A stretch of DNA of 64,000 nt from NCBI RefSeq assembly GCF_023910625.1, contig NZ_JAAVVW010000003.1, positions 1,984,001-2,048,000 on the forward strand, given 5' to 3'. Numbering within the stretch: position 1 is the first letter of the stretch; each line of letters opens with the position of its first letter. The position numbers and the translations under genes were made by a program. Positions 20,861 to 31,087 of this stretch are shown in pieces. Under the pieces are notes generated by a model. That model made no database searches. It saw only the letters and a program-made list of their open reading frames with translations, and had not been told where the DNA came from. The DNA is from Limnohabitans sp. Its GTDB lineage: Bacteria; Pseudomonadota; Gammaproteobacteria; Burkholderiales; Burkholderiaceae_C.

Positions 20861-22261
20861 ATGAATTTCACCCCCATTTCCGCTCTGTCGCCGCTGGATG
20901 GCCGTTACGCCAGCAAACTCAATGCCTTGCGCCCGCTCATGAGCGAGCAGGGTTACATGCACCGCCGCGTTCAGGTCGAAATCGCCTGGTTCATTGCTTT
21001 GTCCGATGCAGGTTTTGCCGAATTCAAGCCCCTGACCCCCGGCGCACGCGCCTATTTGACAGCGTTGGTGAAGAACTTCTCAGAATCCGACGCCCTGGCC
21101 ATCAAGGATTTTGAAAAGATCACCAACCATGACGTGAAAGCCGTGGAGTACTGGATCAAGTCCAAGTTCCAGGACCGCCCCGAGCTGGAAAAAAGTGCCG
21201 AGTTTGTGCACTTTGCCTGTACCAGCGAAGACATCAACAACACCAGCCACGCCTTGCAACTCAAGGGCGCGCGCGCCCAGGTCATTCTGCCCGGCCTGGA
21301 TGGGTTGATCGCCAAGCTGCGCGACATGGCGCACACCTTTGCCGACGTGCCCATGCTCAGCCGCACGCACGGCCAGACCGCCAGCCCCACCACGGTGGGC
21401 AAGGAAATGGCCAATGTGGTGGTGCGCCTGAAGGGCTGCCGCGAAAAAATCGCCGCTGTGCAATTGATGGGCAAGATGAATGGCGCGGTCGGCAACTACA
21501 ACGCCCACTTGTCGGCCTGGCCCGACTTTGACTGGGAAGCCTTTGCCCGCAAAGTGGTGGAAACCCCGGAGATCAGCGAAACACACAGCAGCCAATGGGG
21601 TTTGGGTTTGACATTCCAACCCTTCAGCATTCAGATCGAGCCGCATGACTACATGGCCGAGCTGTTTGATGCCTTAGCCCGCACCAACACCATTCTGATC
21701 GACCTGTCGCGCGACATTTGGGGTTATGTGGGTTTGGGCTATTTCAAGCAGCGCTTGAAAGCCGGTGAAATTGGCTCTTCCACCATGCCGCACAAGGTCA
21801 ACCCGATCGACTTTGAAAACGCCGAAGGCAACCTGGGCTTGGCCAATGCCGTGCTCAAGCACCTGAGCGAGAAGCTGCCCATCAGCCGTTGGCAGCGTGA
21901 TTTGACCGACTCGACCGTGCTGCGCAACATGGGCGTGGGCTTGGGCTACACCGCGCTGGCCTATGCGTCCTTGATGACCGGCCTGAACAAGCTCGAACTC
22001 AACGAAGAAGCGTTGGCCGCAGACCTCGACGCCGCATGGGAAGTCCTGGCCGAGCCGATCCAGACCGTGATGCGCCGCTATGGCGTACAGGGTGCTTACG
22101 AAAAGCTCAAAGAAGTCACCCGGGGCAAGACGGTCACGGCGGCCGACTTGCATGGCCTGATTCAAGGCCTGGAGATTCCGCAAGCCGACAAAGACCGCCT
22201 GCTGGCCATGACGCCTGGCAGTTATGTCGGCAAGGCGGCCGAGCTGGCCCGTCGGGTCTGA
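20861..22261 (+). CDS. purB: adenylosuccinate lyase
   Basis: 466 residues. It cleaves SAICAR and adenylosuccinate in purine synthesis. The conserved motifs are HFACTSEDINN, LSRTHGQTASPTTVGKE and the superfamily signature GSSTMPHKVNPIDFENAEGN (about residue 304). The length and start (MNFTPISALSPLDGRY) match the beta/gammaproteobacterial type. It stands alone, with the GST gene divergent upstream and a DUF4143 ATPase 103 bases downstream. Confidence 0.98.
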   Translation: MNFTPISALSPLDGRYASKLNALRPLMSEQGYMHRRVQVEIAWFIALSDAGFAEFKPLTPGARAYLTALVKNFSESDALAIKDFEKITNHDVKAVEYWIKSKFQDRPELEKSAEFVHFACTSEDINNTSHALQLKGARAQVILPGLDGLIAKLRDMAHTFADVPMLSRTHGQTASPTTVGKEMANVVVRLKGCREKIAAVQLMGKMNGAVGNYNAHLSAWPDFDWEAFARKVVETPEISETHSSQWGLGLTFQPFSIQIEPHDYMAELFDALARTNTILIDLSRDIWGYVGLGYFKQRLKAGEIGSSTMPHKVNPIDFENAEGNLGLANAVLKHLSEKLPISRWQRDLTDSTVLRNMGVGLGYTALAYASLMTGLNKLELNEEALAADLDAAWEVLAEPIQTVMRRYGVQGAYEKLKEVTRGKTVTAADLHGLIQGLEIPQADKDRLLAMTPGSYVGKAAELARRV

Positions 22262-22319
22262 TCGGTTCACCGGAAGCGGTTTATCCAGGCGGGTTGCACC
22301 GGGTGATTTCAACCCGATC

Positions 22320-22356
22320 TATACAGATTGAAGATCATTTCTTCAATCTGTATAAA
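22320..22356 (+). promoter_or_regulatory. palindromic promoter of second DUF4143 ATPase, leaderless
   Basis: Perfect 14-bp arms TATACAGATTGAAG (22320-22333) and CTTCAATCTGTATA (22341-22354) flank a 7-nt spacer. The palindrome contains the -35 (TTGAAG, 22328-22333) and most of the -10 (TATAAA, 22351-22356), spaced 17 bases. The predicted start is within 1-3 bases of the ATG at 22365, with no Shine-Dalgarno. A repressor binding here would block RNA polymerase directly. Confidence 0.7.
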
Positions 22357-22364
22357 ATAGCCCC

Positions 22365-23531
22365 ATGATCGAACGACAACTTGCCCTTGCGCTCCAACGT
22401 CTGGCCGGGTCGTTTCCTGTGTTGGCCATCACCGGCCCCCGGCAATCGGGCAAAACCACGCTGGCCCGTCATCTGTTTCCTGACAAGCCGTACATCTCGC
22501 TCGAAGACCCGACCGAGCGCGCTTTTGCAGCCGAAGACCCCAGAGGGTTTTTGGCACGGTTTACCCAAGGCGCCATATTTGATGAAGCCCAGCGCTGGCC
22601 CGACCTTTTTTCATACCTCCAGGGGATGGTGGATGAAAACCGCACACCCGGACAGTTTGTCCTGACCGGATCGCAGCAGTTTGGCTTGATGGCCGGTGTG
22701 ACGCAATCCCTGGCAGGCCGTGTGGCCATGTGCCGTTTGCTGCCATTTTCAGCGGCAGAAATTGCAGGCGTAGGCAATGGTCAGGCCACACTGGACGAAG
22801 TGCTGTGGCGAGGCGGCTATCCAGCCTTGAACATGGATGCAGTCACGCAGCCCACCGACTGGTTTGCCAGCTACATCACCACCTACCTGGAGCGGGATGT
22901 CAGGCAGGTCTTGCAAGTGCAGGATCTGGCAATTTTTCAGAGATTTATTCGCTTGTGTGCGGGCTGCACGGGCCAATTGCTGAACTTGAGTGCGCTGGCC
23001 AGCGAGGCGGGCATCACCCACACCACCGCACGCGCTTGGTTGTCGGTGCTTGAATCGAGCGATGTGCTTTTCGTGCTGACACCGTACCACCGCAACTTTG
23101 GCAAGCGTTTGGTCAAATCACCCAAACTCTATTTTGTGGACACAGGCTTGGCATGTTGGTTGTTGGGCATTCGTCAGCCGGAGCAACTGAGCCTGCACCC
23201 TGCGCGTGGGGCGTTGTTTGAAAACTGGGTCGTGACCGAGTTCCTCAAGCACAGGACCAACCAGGGGCTGCCCAGTGATTTGCATTTTTGGCGTGACAAC
23301 AACGGGTTGGAAGCGGATCTGCTTTACGAAACGGGCACAGGTCAGTTGCAGACCGTTGAGATCAAATCCGGTCAAACGCCGACAGGCGACTATGTACGCG
23401 CTGGCCAGCGCTCTGCCAGCATGGCAGGCAGCGAGGCCTGCCCCCCTTTATTGATTTACGGCGGCGAAATGTCTGCCCTGCGCAATGGCGTTCAGCTGTT
23501 GGGCTGGCGCATGTTGGCTCGCAAAGACTGA
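22365..23531 (+). CDS. AAA-type ATPase with DUF4143 domain (second)
   Basis: 388 residues. Walker A GPRQSGKTT is at 24-32, Walker B GAIFDEAQRWP has its acidic pair at 73-74, and LTGSQQFGLM, the YITTYLERDVRQ linker and a C-terminal DUF4143 with RLVKSPKLYFVDTGLACWLLG follow. The nuclease-fold-like LEADLLYETGTGQLQTVEIKSG segment lies near 320. It shares layout and several motifs with 7774-9003 but is clearly divergent. It starts from a palindromic leaderless promoter. YaeQ follows 4 bases after its stop, so the two may share a transcript. Confidence 0.9.
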   Translation: MIERQLALALQRLAGSFPVLAITGPRQSGKTTLARHLFPDKPYISLEDPTERAFAAEDPRGFLARFTQGAIFDEAQRWPDLFSYLQGMVDENRTPGQFVLTGSQQFGLMAGVTQSLAGRVAMCRLLPFSAAEIAGVGNGQATLDEVLWRGGYPALNMDAVTQPTDWFASYITTYLERDVRQVLQVQDLAIFQRFIRLCAGCTGQLLNLSALASEAGITHTTARAWLSVLESSDVLFVLTPYHRNFGKRLVKSPKLYFVDTGLACWLLGIRQPEQLSLHPARGALFENWVVTEFLKHRTNQGLPSDLHFWRDNNGLEADLLYETGTGQLQTVEIKSGQTPTGDYVRAGQRSASMAGSEACPPLLIYGGEMSALRNGVQLLGWRMLARKD

Positions 23532-23535
23532 ACCC

Positions 23536-24096
23536 ATGGCCCTCAAATCCACCATCTACAAAGCCAACCTGTCGATCGCCGACATCGATCACAGCTATTA
23601 CGAAGACCACCAGCTCACGCTGGCGCGTCACCCCAGCGAGACCGACGAGCGCATGATGATCCGCCTGCTGGCACTGGCCATCAACGCTTACAAATTGCAG
23701 GCCGTGTGCAACGGCGACGGCAAGCTGGCTTTTGGTGCAGGCTTGTCTGACCCGGATGACCCGGATTGCAGCTTGCGCGATTTCACGGGCCGCACCCGCA
23801 TGTGGATCGAAGTCGGCCAACCCGAAGACAAACCCATCATGAAAGCCTGCCAGAAGGCCGACGAGGTGCTGCTGTATTGCTTCAACCACGCAGCCGAAGT
23901 CTGGTGGAAAGGCATCGAGACCAAGCTCACCCGATTGGACAAGTTACAGGTCTGGCGCGTGCCCACCGAGGGCTCCCAAGAATTGGCAAAGCTTGCCGAG
24001 CGCAGCATGCAGCTGCAAGCCACCCTTCAAGAAGGCAGCGTCACCTTCAGCAGCGACAAAGGCAGCGTGCACATTGAGTTGATCCGCTGGAAATGA
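23536..24096 (+). CDS. yaeQ: YaeQ family protein
   Basis: 186 residues with the YaeQ pattern throughout: MALKSTIYKANLSIADID, HPSETDERMMIRLLALAI, WIEVGQPEDKPIMKAC and VWRVPTEGSQELAKLA. The structure known for the family has a PD-(D/E)XK-like core, but function is unsettled. The start at 23536 is only 4 bases after the ATPase stop. It converges with argC, whose stop is 25 bases away. Confidence 0.95.
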   Translation: MALKSTIYKANLSIADIDHSYYEDHQLTLARHPSETDERMMIRLLALAINAYKLQAVCNGDGKLAFGAGLSDPDDPDCSLRDFTGRTRMWIEVGQPEDKPIMKACQKADEVLLYCFNHAAEVWWKGIETKLTRLDKLQVWRVPTEGSQELAKLAERSMQLQATLQEGSVTFSSDKGSVHIELIRWK

Positions 24097-24121
24097 ACGC
24101 ACAGCGGGTACAGCGTTAGGC

Positions 24122-25045
24122 TCACAAACCCAACATCAATTCGATGTTTTGCACCGCCGCGCCGCTGGCTCCTTTGCCCAGGTTGTCCAATCGGGCGATC
24201 ACCACGGCATGTCGTGCCTCTTGATTGGCAAATACCCGAATCTCCAGCTTGTTGGTGTTGTTCAGGGCGGTGGCGTCCAGTTTGGCGTCGGCCGTGGCGG
24301 GCAGCACGCTCACCCAGCCGCCTGCAGCATGGCTGGCCGCGTAGTGCGCCTGCAAGGCCGCGTGCAGGTCTGTGCCCGTGGGCTTGCCCGGTAAGCTGTC
24401 CAGATGCAGTGGCAGTTGCACCAACATGCCTTGGCGGAAATTGCCGACGGCAGGCACAAACAAGGGCCGCTGGGTCAGTCCGGTGTAGTGCATGATTTCG
24501 GGGATGTGCTTGTGCTTGAGGCCCAGGGCATAAGCCTCAAATAAGGGAGCCCGGCCTGCTTCGAAATCTTCGATCATGCTCCGGCCGCCGCCGGAGTAAC
24601 CACTCACGGATGGCAAGCACACTGGAAAATCCTGCGGTAGCAAGCCCGCGTCGATCAAGGGCCGCAAGATGGCGATCGCACCTGTGGCATAGCAGCCGGG
24701 GTTGGCCACGCGCTGGGCCTGACGAACAGCGGCGGCCTGATCAGCGGCCAGCTCGGGAAAGCCAAAGACCCAATCGGGGTGGCAACGGTGCGCGGTGGAG
24801 GCGTCCACAATGCGGGGTTTTGCACCCGGCAGGCTGTCGATCATGGCCACCGACTCGATGGCGGCATCGTCGTGCAGGCACAACACCACCAAATCGGCGG
24901 CGGCCATCAATTCGCGTTTAGCTTGGGGGTCTTTGCGACGGGCCGGCTCGATGCTCAGCACCTCGATCTGGGACATCAGCGCCAGCCGCTCGCGGATTTG
25001 CAAACCCGTGGTGCCGGCTTCGCCATCGATGAAAATTTTGACCAT
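24122..25045 (-). CDS. argC: N-acetyl-gamma-glutamyl-phosphate reductase, type 2
   Basis: 307 residues, the shorter type 2 form. It reduces N-acetylglutamyl phosphate to the semialdehyde in arginine synthesis. It begins [20 protein letters not shown] (nucleotide site), has DASTAHR, the catalytic Cys in [10 protein letters not shown] (about 117) and HKHIPEI. It is divergent from sucC across 175 bases. No other arginine gene is nearby. Confidence 0.97.
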   Translation of the reverse strand: MVKIFIDGEAGTTGLQIRERLALMSQIEVLSIEPARRKDPQAKRELMAAADLVVLCLHDDAAIESVAMIDSLPGAKPRIVDASTAHRCHPDWVFGFPELAADQAAAVRQAQRVANPGCYATGAIAILRPLIDAGLLPQDFPVCLPSVSGYSGGGRSMIEDFEAGRAPLFEAYALGLKHKHIPEIMHYTGLTQRPLFVPAVGNFRQGMLVQLPLHLDSLPGKPTGTDLHAALQAHYAASHAAGGWVSVLPATADAKLDATALNNTNKLEIRVFANQEARHAVVIARLDNLGKGASGAAVQNIELMLGL

Positions 25046-25159
25046 GGCTGTTGCTTTCTCAAGAAGTTTGCTGCACAGCGTGAAGACAATTCAAGGCACA
25101 AAGCCCAAAATTGATGCATTGCAGCATGATACAGTCGAAGTCTGAAGCGTCGAGAACCT

Positions 25160-25182
25160 GCTGGCGGGTGAGTCACCCCAGC
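25160..25182 (+). promoter_or_regulatory. leader hairpin upstream of sucC
   Basis: GCTG (25160-25163) and GGGTG (25166-25170) can pair with CACCC (25174-25178) and CAGC (25179-25182) around an AGT loop, with a 2-base bulge. It ends 38 bases before the sucC ATG. Structure is seen in sequence; a regulatory role is inference. Confidence 0.35.
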
Positions 25183-25220
25183 GGACCGGTCAGATCAACT
25201 ACCCTCTGAGAGAAAACCTC

Positions 25221-26381
<1,161 letters not shown>

Positions 26382-26386
26382 ATGTC

Positions 26387-26466
26387 TTTGTGGGACAGAT
26401 CTTCAGCTCTGTCCCCAACTGATTAACTTTGCGGGACGGATCTTCAACTCTGTCCCCAACTGATTA
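26387..26466 (+). repeat. two tandem 39-bp hairpin repeats between sucC and sucD
   Basis: Units at 26387-26425 and 26428-26466 (period 41) are nearly identical. Each contains an inverted repeat. In unit 1, GGGACAGA and TCTGTCCC pair perfectly. In unit 2, GGGACGGA pairs with TCTGTCCC through one G-U. Both units end TCCCCAACTGATTA. The second ends directly at the sucD ribosome site (AGGAAA). The motif resembles REP-type palindromes associated with RAYT transposases. Confidence 0.85.
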
Positions 26467-26475
26467 GGAAAACCC

Positions 26476-27372
26476 ATGTCGATCTACATCAACAAAGACA
26501 CCAAAGTCATCACCCAAGGCATCACCGGCAAAACCGGTCAGTTCCACACTGAAAAGTGCCAAGAATACGCGAATGGCAAGAATTGCTTCGTCGCGGGCGT
26601 GAACCCCAAGAAGGCGGGCGAGTCCATCTTCAACATCCCGATTTTCGCCTCCGTCAAGGAAGCCGCCTCACAAACTGGCGCGACCGTGTCGGTGATCTAC
26701 GTGCCCCCAGCAGGCGCAGCAGCAGCCATCTGGGAAGCTGTTGAAGCCGACCTGGACTTGGCGATTTGCATCACCGAAGGCATTCCAGTGCGTGACATGC
26801 TCGAAGTGCGCAACAAAATGAAGGCCAAAGAAGCGGCTGGCGGCAAGCGCACGCTGCTGCTGGGCCCCAACTGCCCTGGCCTGATCACCCCTGATGAAAT
26901 CAAGATCGGCATCATGCCCGGTCATATCCACCGCAAAGGCCGTATCGGCGTGGTGTCCCGTTCGGGCACCTTGACTTATGAAGCCGTGGCGATGTTGACC
27001 GAAGTCGGCTTGGGCCAGTCCAGCGCCGTTGGTATCGGTGGCGACCCGATCAACGGTTTGAAGCACATCGACGTGATGAAGGCTTTCAACGACGATCCCG
27101 ACACCGACGCCGTCATCATGATTGGCGAAATCGGCGGACCAGACGAAGCCGAAGCCGCCATGTGGTGCAAGGCCAACATGAAAAAGCCTGTGGTCGGCTT
27201 CATCGCAGGTGTGACTGCCCCTCCCGGCAAGCGCATGGGCCACGCTGGCGCTCTGATCTCTGGCGGTGCCGACACGGCCGATGCCAAGCTGGCCATCATG
27301 GAAGAGTGTGGCTTCATCGTCACACGCAACCCGTCTGAATTGGGCAAATTGCTCAAGGCACAGCTGAAGTAA
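26476..27372 (+). CDS. sucD: succinyl-CoA synthetase, alpha subunit
   Basis: 298 residues. The N-terminal CoA-binding Rossmann fold (VITQGITGKTGQFHTEKC) is followed by the ligase domain with the phospho-histidine motif GHAGALISGG (His about 256). It forms the heterotetramer with SucC. The ribosome site AGGAAA abuts the second hairpin repeat, so the spacing hairpins may tune SucD output. An intrinsic terminator follows at 27434. Confidence 0.98.
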   Translation: MSIYINKDTKVITQGITGKTGQFHTEKCQEYANGKNCFVAGVNPKKAGESIFNIPIFASVKEAASQTGATVSVIYVPPAGAAAAIWEAVEADLDLAICITEGIPVRDMLEVRNKMKAKEAAGGKRTLLLGPNCPGLITPDEIKIGIMPGHIHRKGRIGVVSRSGTLTYEAVAMLTEVGLGQSSAVGIGGDPINGLKHIDVMKAFNDDPDTDAVIMIGEIGGPDEAEAAMWCKANMKKPVVGFIAGVTAPPGKRMGHAGALISGGADTADAKLAIMEECGFIVTRNPSELGKLLKAQLK

Positions 27373-27433
27373 TTCAAGTCGCATTCAGGTGTTCATCCCT
27401 GCTCTTGGCAGGGATGTGGTTTGCACCAATAGA

Positions 27434-27473
27434 AAAGCCGGATTTTCCAAGGGATAATCCGGCTTTCTTTTTG
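27434..27473 (+). terminator. intrinsic terminator after sucD
   Basis: AAAGCCGGATT (27434-27444) and AATCCGGCTTT (27456-27466) form an 11-bp perfect stem, followed by CTTTTTG. A second, T-run-less hairpin (CATCCCTGC / GCAGGGATG, 27394-27416) precedes it. Confidence 0.85.
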
Positions 27474-27490
27474 CAAATCAACTATAAGGG

Positions 27491-27504
27491 CCCGCCTTGG
27501 CGGG
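27491..27504 (+). promoter_or_regulatory. short hairpin abutting the terC ribosome site
   Basis: CCCGC and GCGGG enclose CTTG, giving a C(CUUG)G tetraloop hairpin, a known extra-stable loop. The stem ends one base before the Shine-Dalgarno GAAAGGA (27506-27512). Confidence 0.4.
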
Positions 27505-27517
27505 TGAAAGGAACACC

Positions 27518-28225
27518 GTGGAAGAATTTATGACCGCTACGTTCTGGGTCGCCGTGGCCCAGATCATCATGATCGACATCCTTTTGGGTGGCGACAACGC
27601 TGTGGTGATCGCGCTGGCTTGCCGCCAGTTGCCCGCACACCAACGCACCAAAGGCATCATTTGGGGTACGGCCGGTGCCATCATCTTGCGTGTGATCCTG
27701 ATCTTTTTCGCGCTCACCTTGCTGGCCATCCCCTTCCTCAAATTTGTGGGGGCGCTTTTGCTCATCTGGATCGGCGTGAAACTCCTCACGCCCGATGAAG
27801 AAGACGAGCACAGCAACATTCAGGGCAGCGACAAGCTCTGGGGTGCGGTGAAGACCGTCATCATTGCCGACTTGGTCATGAGCGTGGACAACGTGATCGC
27901 CATCGCGGGTGCTGCCCAGACCTCGGGCAACCCCGATCACCAAATGCCTTTGGTCATTTTTGGCCTGCTGGTCAGTATCCCCATCATTGTTTGGGGCAGC
28001 CAGCTGGTGCTCAAGCTGATGGACCGATTCCCCGCCATCATCGTTGCGGGCGGCATGTTGTTGGGCTGGATTGCCGGCACGATGATCCAATCAGACCCTG
28101 GTTTGATCAATTACATCCCTCAAGAAAAAGTCTGGGGCTACGGTTTGGGCGTGATAGGCGCTTTGCTGGTTCTGGCTTTTGGCAAGATCATCATGGCACG
28201 CCGATCGGCACAAGCCTCAGCCTGA
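27518..28225 (+). CDS. TerC/YjbE family integral membrane protein
   Basis: 235 residues from a GTG start (27518) placed 5 bases after a GAAAGGA site. Seven or so membrane helices with the two acidic family motifs ILLGGDNAVVIALA and LVMSVDNVIAIAG. Family members export manganese or insert metals into exoenzymes, so divalent cation transport is likely. A short cytoplasmic acidic loop (TPDEEDEH) follows the third helix. No yybP-ykoY riboswitch was recognisable in the 145-base leader. Confidence 0.92.
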   Translation: MEEFMTATFWVAVAQIIMIDILLGGDNAVVIALACRQLPAHQRTKGIIWGTAGAIILRVILIFFALTLLAIPFLKFVGALLLIWIGVKLLTPDEEDEHSNIQGSDKLWGAVKTVIIADLVMSVDNVIAIAGAAQTSGNPDHQMPLVIFGLLVSIPIIVWGSQLVLKLMDRFPAIIVAGGMLLGWIAGTMIQSDPGLINYIPQEKVWGYGLGVIGALLVLAFGKIIMARRSAQASA

Positions 28226-28265
28226 CCCCCCGAGGGGACTTCTGCACCCTCAAAGCTCTGGAAGT

Positions 28266-28296
28266 TGGGTGTCGAATGGATTACCATCGACACCCA
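28266..28296 (+). promoter_or_regulatory. strong leader hairpin before the pilin gene
   Basis: TGGGTGTCGA (28266-28275) pairs perfectly with TCGACACCCA (28287-28296). The inner TGG and CCA extend the stem across one bulged A, leaving an ATTA loop. It ends 5 bases before the AAGGAG ribosome site (28302-28307). No T-run follows, so it is not a standard terminator. Confidence 0.5.
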
Positions 28297-28315
28297 CCCA
28301 CAAGGAGCTTATGTC

Positions 28316-28798
28316 ATGCAAAAAAAGCAACGAGGCCTGACTTTGATCGAACTGATGATCGTCATCGCGATCATTGGCATATTGGGGGCGCTGGCACTTC
28401 CGGCTTACCAGGACTACAGCATTCGCGCCAAAGTCTCTGAAATGCTGCTGGCTGCCAGCGGCTGCAAAACCGCAGTCAACGAAGCCATTGGCTCGGCCTC
28501 GGATGCCGATGTTTCGGCCGCATTGCCCAAAGTTTGCGATAACCAGGTGAGCAAATATGTGAGCGGCATTTCCGCCGATGCCAATGGTGTCATCACCGTG
28601 GTGGGCAATCACCAGGCTTTGCGCGGAAACACCAACGCTTCGGCCAACAGCATTTCATTGGTACCGCTGCAAAGTGGAAACACGCCCATCAACGGGTCCA
28701 CCGACGGCGGTAAATCCATCGCTGCCTGGAAGTGTGGTCCCGCTGCCGCCAATGGGCTCCCCCTGAAATACCTTCCAGCCTCGTGCAAGGCGACGTAA
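28316..28798 (+). CDS. type IV pilin-like protein (PilA/PilE type)
   Basis: 160 residues. The class III signal is MQKKQRG followed by [20 protein letters not shown], with prepilin peptidase cleavage after Gly7 and the Glu at +5. The start is fixed by this leader. The globular part has four cysteines, two near the C-terminus (KCGPAAANG and SCKAT) that could form the D-region disulfide. No assembly genes are in the window, so it is a lone pilin, probably a minor or major subunit served by machinery elsewhere. Confidence 0.92.
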   Translation: MQKKQRGLTLIELMIVIAIIGILGALALPAYQDYSIRAKVSEMLLAASGCKTAVNEAIGSASDADVSAALPKVCDNQVSKYVSGISADANGVITVVGNHQALRGNTNASANSISLVPLQSGNTPINGSTDGGKSIAAWKCGPAAANGLPLKYLPASCKAT

Positions 28799-30357
<1,559 letters not shown>

Positions 30358-30393
30358 ACGCCAACCCGTGAAGATGCGAGTGAACCGCAGGCC

Positions 30394-30755
30394 TTAGCTT
30401 TGGCTGATCAGTTGCGCAAAGCGGCCCAAATCCACGTTGCCGCCGCTCACGATGATGCCCACGCGCTGACCTTGAAGCTGCTCGCTGGCCTGAATGGCCG
30501 CCGCCAGCGACAAACAACCCGTGGGCTCGACCACCATCTTCATGCGCTCGGCGTAAAAACGCATGGCCTGCACCAGCTGCGGATCGGTCACGGTGTGCAC
30601 CGCGTCCACCAGGCGGCGGATGATCTCGAAGGTGATTTCGCCCACCATGGGCGTTTGAGCGCCGTCGGCAATCGTCACCGGGGTGGCAATGCGCACCCGC
30701 TGACCCTGTTGCAAGGATTGCTGCACATCGTTGCCCGCTTGGGGCTCTACGCCGT
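30394..30755 (-). pseudogene. threonine/serine dehydratase, C-terminal remnant
   Basis: The readable frame begins near GVEPQAGNDVQQSL and runs to a normal end, with VVEPTGCLSLAAAIQ and the PLP-phosphate-type motif IIVSGGNVDLGRF. About 115 of the expected 320 or so residues remain; the N-terminal two thirds, including the PLP lysine, are gone. The homology stops at about 30752, where another remnant on the opposite strand takes over. An internal ATG at 30726 would give 110 residues but no active enzyme. Confidence 0.8.
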
Positions 30756-30953
30756 CAAGCCACCGCGGCGGTGGTGCAAAGACTGATCCACAACACCTTA
30801 GCGCCCTTGATGCTTGAACCCGCGCGATGGCCGCAAGTGAAGGCGGCAGGCGTAGCGGTGGACGCCCTCGCCACGCCTGCCGCTGCCTGGAACACGCTCA
30901 AGCCCTTGCTGGACGCTTTGCCCGTGAAGCTGGTGTTGCACGCGCCTTGACAG
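30751..30953 (+). pseudogene. C-terminal fragment of an unrecognised gene
   Basis: An open frame without a start reads RQATAAVVQRLIHNTLAPLM and continues LEPARWPQVKAAGVAVDALA to LVLHAP and a stop at 30951-30953. Composition and codon use are gene-like and GC-rich. It looks like the 3' end of a deleted gene abutting the dehydratase remnant. I do not recognise the family. Confidence 0.45.
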
Positions 30954-31087
30954 CGAAAAAGGACTCGGCGCTGGCTTGGCGAAAGGGTTCCGCTGCGATT
31001 GATCTGACTTGGTAAGTAGTGCGGGTACTCGCACTGATGTCTTTCATAGAAATCAGGAGGCGAACCCGCTTGCCGTCATGATCGGGG

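Noticed and set aside
27373-27517. yybP-ykoY manganese riboswitch upstream of the TerC-family gene.
   Set aside because: The conserved paired elements were not found; the interval holds an intrinsic terminator and a short tetraloop hairpin only.
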